DNA of 28,674 nt, taken from positions 7,727-36,400 of the forward strand of contig MSXT01000025.1 of NCBI GenBank assembly GCA_002083595.1, written 5' to 3'. This document shows positions 22,418 through 28,674 of this stretch, piece after piece (positions within the stretch are counted from its first letter, which is position 1; each line of letters starts with the position of its first letter). A program made the translations under genes and the position numbers. This DNA comes from Proteobacteria bacterium ST_bin16 (GTDB taxonomy: Bacteria > Pseudomonadota > Gammaproteobacteria > Burkholderiales > Nitrosomonadaceae). The notes below the pieces were generated by a model. It did not search any database. It worked only from the letters and a program-made list of their open reading frames with translations, and was not told the origin of the DNA.

Positions 22418-23566
22418 ATGCAATCCGAAGAAGATTTATTTACCCACCAGGATACGCTGGCGAATTTGCATGAAAATTTCCCGTTGACTGAGAAATTGCG
22501 TTTTCTGCATCAAATCATCCGCCAGGATTTTCCCTTTGTCGACCGTTTGGCGATCGCGTTGTTCGACGAAAAAACGGAAATGCTCAAAACGTATACGCAC
22601 AGTACCGAAGGCAACGATAGTCCGGTGACCACCTACGAGGCGCCGCTGAGTGGTGCGCCATCGTTATTGGCCATCATTGAGCATCGGCGTCCGCGCTTAG
22701 TACAGGATCTGAATCTTTTTGCCAAAGGCACGCACGAACACACCAAGCGGGTAGCCGCCACAGGTTATAAATCAAGCTATACCATGCCACTGTATCAAAG
22801 CGGCGCTTTTATCGGTTTTTTGTTCTTTAATTCGCTGCAAGAACATCCTTTTGAGCCGAAAGCGCTGCGCCAGATCGATATTTACGGTCATTTGATTGCG
22901 CTGATGGTGATCAATGAGCTTTCCGCCATACGCACTTTGCTTGCCGCCGTGCGTGCGGCGCGCAGCATGACGCATTACCGCGATCTTGAAACCGGTTCGC
23001 ACATCGACCGGACTGCACACTACGCCCGCCTGATCGCACGCGAACTGGCACCGAGTTATGGCATTTCCGATGAGCAGATCGAACATATTTTTTTGTTTTC
23101 ACCGATGCACGATGTCGGCAAAATCGGCATTCCGGATAACATCCTGCGCAAACCCAGCAGGCTGAACGAAGCGGAATTCGATATCATGAAAACGCATCCG
23201 GCGAAGGGTCGCGAGATCATCGATTCCGTGCTGGAAGATTTTGGTTTGGGCGCGTTTGGTCACACCAATATATTGCGCAATATCGCCGAATTTCATCATG
23301 AAGCGGTCGACGGCAGTGGTTATCCGAATGGTTTAAAAGGCGAGGAAATTCCGATTGAAGCGCGCATCAGCGCGGTGGCCGATGTTTTCGATGCGCTAAC
23401 GTCGCGGCGGTCGTACAAAGCACCGTGGAGTAATGAAAAAGCATTCGGTATGCTGCGGCAGATGTCCAATTCCAAACTGGATCAGGATTGTGTCGAAGCG
23501 TTGATCAATAATGCCGCGAAAGTGCTGGAAATACAGCAGCGCTTTCGCGATATCGATTTGATGTAG
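22418..23566 (+). CDS. GAF/HD-GYP cyclic-di-GMP phosphodiesterase
   Basis: A 382-residue soluble protein predicted to degrade cyclic-di-GMP. An N-terminal GAF-like sensor (about 20-165; VDRLAIALFDEKTEML, TGYKSSYTMPLYQSGAFIGF) is followed by a complete HD-GYP domain: the HD pair in MHDVGKIGIPD (231-232) and HHEAVDGSGYP (293-303). The metal-binding and GYP residues are intact. The frame opens at 22382, but GGGAGAAG sits ideally before ATG 22418, so I chose that start. It is a single gene; the stop is 19 bp before the convergent symporter stop. The GAF ligand is unknown. The product could lower c-di-GMP and so favour motility over biofilm, by inference. Confidence 0.92.
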   Translation: MQSEEDLFTHQDTLANLHENFPLTEKLRFLHQIIRQDFPFVDRLAIALFDEKTEMLKTYTHSTEGNDSPVTTYEAPLSGAPSLLAIIEHRRPRLVQDLNLFAKGTHEHTKRVAATGYKSSYTMPLYQSGAFIGFLFFNSLQEHPFEPKALRQIDIYGHLIALMVINELSAIRTLLAAVRAARSMTHYRDLETGSHIDRTAHYARLIARELAPSYGISDEQIEHIFLFSPMHDVGKIGIPDNILRKPSRLNEAEFDIMKTHPAKGREIIDSVLEDFGLGAFGHTNILRNIAEFHHEAVDGSGYPNGLKGEEIPIEARISAVADVFDALTSRRSYKAPWSNEKAFGMLRQMSNSKLDQDCVEALINNAAKVLEIQQRFRDIDLM

Positions 23567-23585
23567 AGATAAAAACCGGAGAAAT

Positions 23586-24833
23586 TTAAGTGCTGGAACC
23601 GTCGCGTTTGATCCAGTGCTGAACCACCAGGCTTCCCACCAGATCACCCTCAACATTCACCATGGTGCGGAAAGTATCGAGTATCCGGTCAATCGGCAGC
23701 AATATGGCGATGGCTTCAGCCGGTAAGCCAACCGATTGCAGTACCATCACCATCGTGACCATGCCGGCGCTGGGGATGCCCGGCGCGCCCATCGCCGCGA
23801 GCATCGCGGTGACGAATACGATCATCTGTTGCATCAAACTGAGTTCAACCCCCACCAGATTGGCGATGAATAAAGCGGCAACCGCTTCGTACAGCGCCGT
23901 GCCATCCATATTGACGGTGGCGCCCAGCGGGATGACAAAACCCGCGACATCGCGCTTGACATGCAAATGCTGCTCGGCGCAGCGCAACGTAACCGGTAAT
24001 GTTGCTGCGCTTGAACTGGTGGCAAAAGCGGTGATCAACGCTTCACGCCCGCCCAGCCAGAATTTATACGGTGTGACACCAGTCATCGCATACAGAATCA
24101 AAGGCAACACCACCACACCGTGCAACAGCGTAGTGCCTAACACGACCGCCACAAACTTGAGCATCACCATAATCAGACCGGTATCCTGCGTGGCGACCAG
24201 CTGAAGCACCAATGCCATGATACCGAATGGCGCCAGACGCATGATCCAACCCACCAGCATCATGATCAATTCCAGAAATTCCTGCATCAACGTCAGGATA
24301 TTGCGGTAGCGTTCACCGCCCACCACCAGCGCGATACCCAGCAATAAAGCAAATATCACCACCGCCAGCACGTTACCTTGCGCCAGCGCCGCGATCGGGT
24401 TTTGGAACAGCGAATGGAGGAAATGCGCAAAGAAATCGGGCAGCGACATCTGAGTAGCCTGAAAACCTTGCATTGCATCCTGAAACATCGCGATCTGCAA
24501 TTCACTGCCAGGCCTGAAAATATTGGCAACAGCCAATCCAAGCACGACCGCGAACGCCATGGTCGACATAAAGAAAATCAGCGTAACTTGCCAGACGCGA
24601 TTCATTTGCTGGTGCGAGCGCAGATTGGCGACACCGACCACAATCGACGTGAAAACCAGCGGGATCAGCACCATGCGCAATAAATCGGTAAACAAGGTGC
24701 CGGTCAGTTTTGCGGCATACAACCCGCCTTGGTTGATTTCGGATTCCTGACCCAGCATCGAGAACCATAAACCGAGCAGAACGCCCGATAGCGCGCCGAG
24801 CAAAATCTGATTATTGAGCGATAACTTGTTCAC
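23586..24833 (-). CDS. Dicarboxylate/amino acid:cation symporter (DAACS family)
   Basis: A 415-residue membrane transporter of the GltP/DctA family. The two re-entrant-loop signatures are present: the serine-rich ATSSSAATLPVTL and the NMDGTALYEAVAALFIA block, plus GAPGIPSAGMVTM. Eight helices are expected; N-terminal ones begin at ILLGALSGVLLG. Likely substrates are glutamate/aspartate or C4-dicarboxylates with Na+ or H+; sequence alone does not decide. The start is GTG, 7 bp after the hemF stop, so it is probably co-transcribed with hemF. Confidence 0.93.
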   Translation of the reverse strand: MNKLSLNNQILLGALSGVLLGLWFSMLGQESEINQGGLYAAKLTGTLFTDLLRMVLIPLVFTSIVVGVANLRSHQQMNRVWQVTLIFFMSTMAFAVVLGLAVANIFRPGSELQIAMFQDAMQGFQATQMSLPDFFAHFLHSLFQNPIAALAQGNVLAVVIFALLLGIALVVGGERYRNILTLMQEFLELIMMLVGWIMRLAPFGIMALVLQLVATQDTGLIMVMLKFVAVVLGTTLLHGVVVLPLILYAMTGVTPYKFWLGGREALITAFATSSSAATLPVTLRCAEQHLHVKRDVAGFVIPLGATVNMDGTALYEAVAALFIANLVGVELSLMQQMIVFVTAMLAAMGAPGIPSAGMVTMVMVLQSVGLPAEAIAILLPIDRILDTFRTMVNVEGDLVGSLVVQHWIKRDGSST

Positions 24834-24840
24834 AGACGGT

Positions 24841-25737
24841 TTACACCCAATCCTTGCCGATCAAAAAGTCTGAGTACAGTTTGCCTTCCGGGGTGTCGGC
24901 TGCCGGTTTCCAGTCGTAGCGCCATTTCACAATCGGTGGCAATGACATCAAAATCGATTCGGTGCGTCCGCCCGTTTGCAGCCCGAACAACGTGCCGCGA
25001 TCCCATACCAGGTTGAATTCCACATAGCGGCCGCGCCGGTACGCCTGGAAATCGCGTTCGCGTTCACCGTACGGTGTGTCCTTGCGGCGTTCCAGAATAG
25101 GGCGGTACGCGTTGAGAAAGTTCTCGCCGACGTTGCGCGTGAGTTTAAAACAGGTATCAAAATCAGGTTGATTCAAATCATCGAAGAAAACGCCGCCGAT
25201 ACCCCGCGGTTCTTTACGGTGCTTTAAGAAGAAATAGTCGTCGCACCATTTTTTCAGGCGCGGATAAATATCACCGCCAAACGGTTGCAATGCATCCTTG
25301 CAGGTTTGATGAAAGTGGATCGCATCTTCCGCGTAGCCGTAATACGGCGTCAGATCCATGCCGCCGCCGAACCACCACACCGGCTCCGCACCTTCCTTGC
25401 GCGCCTCGAAAAACCGCACATTCATATGCACCGTCGGCGCATACGGATTACGTGGATGCAGCACCAGCGAGACCCCCATCGCTTCAAACGAACGCCCGGC
25501 CAATTCCGGGCGAGCCGCGGTAGCCGATGCAGGCAATCCCGCGCCATATACATGGGAAAAATTAACGCCGCCGCGCTCCAGCACATTGCCTTCTTCGATC
25601 ACACTACTCATGCCGCCGCCGCCTTCCGGACGATCCCATTGATCGCGCTTGAATGGCTTGCCATCGACCTGCTCAATTCCTTTGACGATACTGTCCTGCA
25701 AACTGATAAGAAACTCTTTCACTTGGGGTGTGTTCAT
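24841..25737 (-). CDS. hemF: Oxygen-dependent coproporphyrinogen III oxidase
   Basis: Converts coproporphyrinogen III to protoporphyrinogen IX with O2 in heme synthesis. The 298 residues match E. coli HemF (299). Diagnostic blocks: WDRPEGGGGMSSV, GVNFSHVYG, VHMNVRFFEA, WWFGGGMDLTPYYGY, KEPRGIGGVFFDDLN and RRGRYVEFNLVWDRGTLFG followed by GGRTESILMSLPP. AGGAG lies just before the ATG. Heme supply matters in ammonia oxidisers, whose hydroxylamine oxidoreductase and cytochromes are heme-rich. Confidence 0.97.
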   Translation of the reverse strand: MNTPQVKEFLISLQDSIVKGIEQVDGKPFKRDQWDRPEGGGGMSSVIEEGNVLERGGVNFSHVYGAGLPASATAARPELAGRSFEAMGVSLVLHPRNPYAPTVHMNVRFFEARKEGAEPVWWFGGGMDLTPYYGYAEDAIHFHQTCKDALQPFGGDIYPRLKKWCDDYFFLKHRKEPRGIGGVFFDDLNQPDFDTCFKLTRNVGENFLNAYRPILERRKDTPYGERERDFQAYRRGRYVEFNLVWDRGTLFGLQTGGRTESILMSLPPIVKWRYDWKPAADTPEGKLYSDFLIGKDWV

Positions 25738-25961
25738 GCAAACTCCTGGTTCTAATGTTATGAAAGTGGCTCAAAACGCGCCCATGCCGGACAATAACCG
25801 CATTTTAGCGCAGGTATAGCATGTGGATGGTATTTCATTGTTGACGCGCCTCAAGTTTGCACCTGATTGTTATCCTCGGCGGGTGGTCAGCAAATTGCCA
25901 AAAAGCAGGGGTACGTATGATAGACTCGCACAATCTTTTTTTAATACCCAAATAGCATCGT

Positions 25962-27131
25962 ATGTCTGGCAATACACTTGGCACGCTTTTTACCGTCACT
26001 TCGTTTGGCGAATCGCACGGTCCCGCAATCGGCTGCATTGTCGACGGTTGTCCGCCGGGATTAGCCATCAGCACCGAAGAGATTCAGCTTGAACTGGACC
26101 GGCGCAAACCCGGCACGTCGCGGCACGTCACGCAGCGGCGCGAATCCGATACCGTTGAGATTCTATCCGGCGTGTTTGAAGGGCAAACCACCGGCACTCC
26201 GATTGCTTTGCTGATTCGCAATGAAGATCAGCGCAGCAAGGATTACAGCAAAATCATGGATACGTTCCGTCCCGGTCATGCGGATTACACCTACTGGCAA
26301 AAATACGGCATCCGCGATTACCGCGGCGGCGGACGCGCATCGGCGCGGGAAACGGCCGTCCGGGTTGCGGCCGGAGCGATTGCGAAGAAATGGCTGCATG
26401 AAAAATATGGCATTATCATTCGCGGCTTCATGGCGCAACTGGGTCCCATTCAGATTCCTTTTAAGCAATGGGATGATGTCCAGAAAAACCCGTTTTTCGT
26501 CGCTGACAGCAGCTATACTGATCAACTGGAAACATTCATGGATCAATTGCGCAAGTCCGGCGATTCGGTCGGCGCAAAAATCAGTGCAGTAGCGCAGGGC
26601 GTTCCGGTCGGCTGGGGTGAACCGGTTTATGACCGGCTCGATGCCGAAATCGCTTACGCCATGATGAACATCAACGCGGTGAAAGGTGTGGAAATCGGTG
26701 CCGGATTCGCCAGCGTGACGCAGAAAGGCACGGAGCATTCCGACGAAATGACGCCGGATGGTTTCTTGAGCAACAACGCAGGCGGCATTTTAGGCGGCAT
26801 ATCGACCGGGCAAGATATCGTCGTCCATGTCGCCATCAAACCGACTTCCAGCATCCGCCTCGGGCGGCGCTCGATTGATAAAGACGGCAACCCGGCTATC
26901 GTCGAAACGCATGGACGGCACGATCCCTGTGTTGGCATCCGCGCCACGCCGATTGTCGAAGCCATGCTCGCTTTGGTATTGATGGATCACGCTTTGCGGC
27001 ATCGCGCGCAAAATGCCGATGTGAATTGTAAAACACCGAAAATTCCCGGCAGTGTGAATGGCGCAGCAAGCGCTGCACCGGCAGTACAAGCGCCGTTTAA
27101 GGAAGATCCGGAACCGGAAGAAGATATGTAG
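25962..27131 (+). CDS. aroC: Chorismate synthase
   Basis: Last step of the shikimate pathway, turning EPSP into chorismate with reduced FMN. Signature blocks: TSFGESHGPAIGCIVDGCPPG, RRKPGTSRHVTQRRE, RGGGRASARETAVRVAAGAIA and the C-terminal VGIRATPIVEAMLALVLMDHALR. All flavin and EPSP-binding arginine and histidine residues of these blocks are present. At 389 residues it is about 28 longer than the E. coli enzyme; the extra tail after the conserved core is Ala/Pro/Glu-rich (GAASAAPAVQAPFKEDPEPE) and likely disordered. No ribosome site is visible at the ATG. Divergent from hemF. Confidence 0.97.
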   Translation: MSGNTLGTLFTVTSFGESHGPAIGCIVDGCPPGLAISTEEIQLELDRRKPGTSRHVTQRRESDTVEILSGVFEGQTTGTPIALLIRNEDQRSKDYSKIMDTFRPGHADYTYWQKYGIRDYRGGGRASARETAVRVAAGAIAKKWLHEKYGIIIRGFMAQLGPIQIPFKQWDDVQKNPFFVADSSYTDQLETFMDQLRKSGDSVGAKISAVAQGVPVGWGEPVYDRLDAEIAYAMMNINAVKGVEIGAGFASVTQKGTEHSDEMTPDGFLSNNAGGILGGISTGQDIVVHVAIKPTSSIRLGRRSIDKDGNPAIVETHGRHDPCVGIRATPIVEAMLALVLMDHALRHRAQNADVNCKTPKIPGSVNGAASAAPAVQAPFKEDPEPEEDM

Positions 27132-27225
27132 CGGAAAACGCGCCCAGATGCAGTTTAATCTTGACAAGACCGGCCAAATACACGATCATCGCCCCCGCAA
27201 AAAGTAATTGTGATGATTGATAGAA

Positions 27226-27242
27226 AATCGGCTTGGCCGATT
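27226..27242 (+). terminator. Hairpin after aroC
   Basis: AATCGGC-TTG-GCCGATT, a perfect 7-bp stem with a 3-nt loop, about 95 bp past the aroC stop. The T run is weak, so confidence is limited. Confidence 0.4.
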
Positions 27243-27309
27243 ACAGTTTGAAGGCATCGAATACAGCAGCAAAAACATAAGTTCGAATCCCGTGATTGCT
27301 TCAATCTGA

Positions 27310-27315
27310 TATAAT
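27310..27315 (+). promoter_or_regulatory. Candidate -10 box for the tRNA genes
   Basis: A consensus TATAAT 44 bp before tRNA-Arg. No good -35 hexamer is seen at the right spacing. Confidence 0.35.
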
Positions 27316-27359
27316 CTCCCGGTTGCTGAAACAAGCTGGAAGTAATTAGATTGCACAAA

Positions 27360-27436
27360 GCGCCCGTAGCTCAGTTGGATAGAGTACTTGGCTACGAACC
27401 AAGGGGTCGTGGGTTCGAATCCTGCCGGGCGCGCCA
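27360..27436 (+). tRNA. tRNA-Arg (ACG)
   Basis: A 77-nt cloverleaf: acceptor GCGCCCG pairs perfectly with CGGGCGC, anticodon stem CTTGG/CCAAG with loop CTACGAA (anticodon ACG), T arm GTGGG-TTCGAAT-CCTGC, discriminator G and encoded CCA. A34 is normally deaminated to inosine. Confidence 0.97.
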
Positions 27437-27466
27437 TTCATTTCATCGAATATCTATTACAACTGC

Positions 27467-27492
27467 CAGTAAATGGATTTGTCCGTTTACTG
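27467..27492 (+). terminator. Hairpin between tRNA-Arg and tRNA-Phe
   Basis: CAGTAAATGGA and TCCGTTTACTG pair over 11 bp (one T:G) with a TTTG loop, 30 bp past tRNA-Arg. It is followed by CCGCTTTCC, so it is not a classic terminator. It may be a processing hairpin in a two-tRNA transcript. Confidence 0.4.
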
Positions 27493-27505
27493 CCGCTTTC
27501 CAAAT

Positions 27506-27578
27506 GGCCAAGTAGCTCAGTTGGTAGAGCAGAGGATTGAAAATCCTTGTGTCGGCGGTTCAATTCCGCCTCTCGGCA
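27506..27578 (+). tRNA. tRNA-Phe (GAA), apparently chimeric
   Basis: The D arm, anticodon loop TTGAAAA (GAA) and T arm GGCGG-TTCAATT-CCGCC are normal. The acceptor stem is not: the 5' strand GGCCAAG would need CTTGGCC, but the 3' strand is TCTCGGC. Positions 2:71, 4:69 and 6:67 fail to pair and 7:66 is G:T. The 3' strand would pair perfectly with GCCGAGA, a different tRNA-Phe. No CCA is encoded, unlike both other tRNAs in the window. The 5' end therefore appears to come from one gene and the 3' end from another, joined in the conserved D-arm region. As drawn it is unlikely to work. Confidence 0.75.
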
Positions 27579-27661
27579 AATTTTTAAATTCAAATCCGAA
27601 GCCGTTGTCAAAGCTGCCGCTGTCAAAACCGCCGTCATAAAAGCTGTCTTTATCAATGCTG

Positions 27662-28674
27662 ATGGAAAACTCAAACCGCTCAAAAGACTCGAACAGCCGT
27701 CTTTTCCTTTCGAGTTTGCTCTGTCTATTAGTCAGCCTTGTCTTTGCCAGTGGTTGCGCAGCTAAACCTGATTTGGAGCAATCCGGGGAAGGGGAAAAAG
27801 CCTTTCTGGTCAAACCTTACTTGCAACTGGGGCATGAAGCGGGAGGCTACACGGTTTGCTGGTTCTGCCGGGAAAAAAGCGATCTAAAGGTAAGCTACAA
27901 AACGGCCGGTGAAAAGAAATTCAGACCGGCTGAAAGTCTCAGTGTCAGGGAGATTACCCTGCCCACATTGAAACCTTGTTTTCGCTATAGCGCTCGCCTG
28001 ACTCAATTGAAAGAGGGTGAAGGGTTTTCCTATACAGTCGAGAAAGAGGGCAAGCCTCTTTTTCAAGCCGAGGGCAAAGTCTATCGAGCTCAGGTCTCAG
28101 AACCGGGGGAAGCGAAAGCCAGGAGCAAGAAATCCAACAGCGGCAAGCATCCGAGCGAAAGAACAAGCACCAGGATTGCCGTCTTTGGTGATTGCGGCGC
28201 CGGTTCTGAAGGACAACGGCAGGTAGCGAAAGCCTGCCAGAAGGAAAACCCCGACCTGGTGGTAATTCCTGGAGATGTCACCTACCAGCGCGGTCTTTTC
28301 AGCGAATATCTGACAAACTTTTTCCCCTATTACAACAGCGATGAAGTGAAGCAAGGCGCCTCCATGATGCGCTCCATTCCCTTTGTGCCTGTCCTGGGTA
28401 ATCATGACATTGCCTTATCAGGACGGGGCACCGATCTTGATCGCTTCCCCGACGCCCTGGCTTATTTTATCTTCTGGCAGGTTCCGTTGAATGGCTTTGA
28501 CAGCACTACCGGTGGTAGCAACACCCCGGCCTTGAAGGGCGACATAAATCGCCAGAAACTGTTTACCAAATCCGCCCAGGATGCCTTTCCTGTCATGGCC
28601 AACTTCTCTTTCAATTTCGGCAACAGTCATTGGACCGTACTGGACGGCAACTATTACATGAACTGGTCGGACGA
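27662..28674 (+). CDS. Purple-acid-phosphatase-like metallophosphoesterase lipoprotein (3' end cut by window)
   Basis: 337 codons are visible before the window ends. The N-terminus has a lipoprotein signal (RLFLSSLLCLLVSLVFASGC), with lipobox ASGC and Cys32. Residues 45-140 look like the beta-sandwich domain in front of purple acid phosphatases (FLVKPYLQLGHE, then CFRYSARL). The metallophosphoesterase domain follows: GDCG (176-179), PGDVTYQRG (203-211) and GNHD (246-249), the metal-binding motifs. Likely a secreted, lipid-anchored phosphatase; substrate unknown. Starts at 27656 and 27662 are both possible, with no good ribosome site. Of the first 13 arginine codons, 5 are AGA or AGG, while those I read in aroC are CGN. 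It follows a chimeric tRNA and is probably foreign to the rest of the window. Confidence 0.8.
   Translation, partial: MENSNRSKDSNSRLFLSSLLCLLVSLVFASGCAAKPDLEQSGEGEKAFLVKPYLQLGHEAGGYTVCWFCREKSDLKVSYKTAGEKKFRPAESLSVREITLPTLKPCFRYSARLTQLKEGEGFSYTVEKEGKPLFQAEGKVYRAQVSEPGEAKARSKKSNSGKHPSERTSTRIAVFGDCGAGSEGQRQVAKACQKENPDLVVIPGDVTYQRGLFSEYLTNFFPYYNSDEVKQGASMMRSIPFVPVLGNHDIALSGRGTDLDRFPDALAYFIFWQVPLNGFDSTTGGSNTPALKGDINRQKLFTKSAQDAFPVMANFSFNFGNSHWTVLDGNYYMNWSD

Noticed and set aside
27279..27300. Possible tRNA remnant containing TTCGAATCCC upstream of tRNA-Arg
   Set aside because: The flanks do not form a T stem and no other tRNA arms are present.
27547..27765. 72-codon frame after tRNA-Phe
   Set aside because: It begins inside the tRNA and overlaps the lipoprotein signal of the real gene in another frame.

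Overview
The window looks like chromosomal DNA of a betaproteobacterium, most likely a Nitrosomonas-type ammonia oxidiser. This is inferred from protein style and gene order: rplU-rpmA-obgE-proB, a PP0621-pilS-pilR block, a PEP-CTERM protein with a TIGR04073 partner, and an SbtA/SbtB-like bicarbonate module. No single marker proves the genus. It reads as mostly ordinary core genome with several small accessory insertions.

Layout. 1-2.2 kb: a FixJ-type response regulator and its PAS histidine kinase (minus strand). 2.5-4.3 kb: a small secreted peptide, an SbtA-type Na+/bicarbonate transporter and a PII-like SbtB/CPII protein (plus), read divergently from the two-component pair, with a dyad and hairpins in the leader. 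4.7-5.5 kb: a frame-disrupted secreted-protein gene, a half-size GDT1/UPF0016 cation transporter and a 139-bp palindromic element with perfect 15-bp terminal inverted repeats. 5.5-9.8 kb (minus): a PhoQ/PhoP-like pair, a PepSY protein, a His-rich secreted protein and a BBP2-type porin. 10.1-14.1 kb (minus): an HGSNAT/DUF1624 membrane protein, proB, obgE, rpmA and rplU. 14.2-18.8 kb (plus): ispB, a PP0621-family protein, pilS and pilR. 19-20.7 kb: a SmpA-like lipoprotein, a TIGR04073 protein and a PEP-CTERM protein. 21-27.4 kb: tRNA-fMet, a RIO kinase, an HD-GYP phosphodiesterase, a DAACS symporter, hemF, aroC and tRNA-Arg(ACG).

The last ~1.1 kb differs from the rest. The tRNA-Phe at 27506-27578 has an acceptor stem whose two strands do not match, and it lacks the CCA that the other two tRNAs carry. 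It is followed by a purple-acid-phosphatase-like lipoprotein gene with many AGA/AGG arginine codons. The simplest reading is a chimeric join, by misassembly or recombination, inside a conserved tRNA gene to DNA from an unrelated organism.

Functional picture. The best candidate for an under-described system is the bicarbonate module: SbtA plus a PII regulator plus a secreted peptide, next to a FixL/FixJ-like pair. In an autotrophic nitrifier it would supply inorganic carbon. A second possible regulon joins the PhoPQ-like pair, the PepSY protein and the His-rich protein, whose promoter region carries a direct repeat with the 11-bp period used by OmpR-family regulators.
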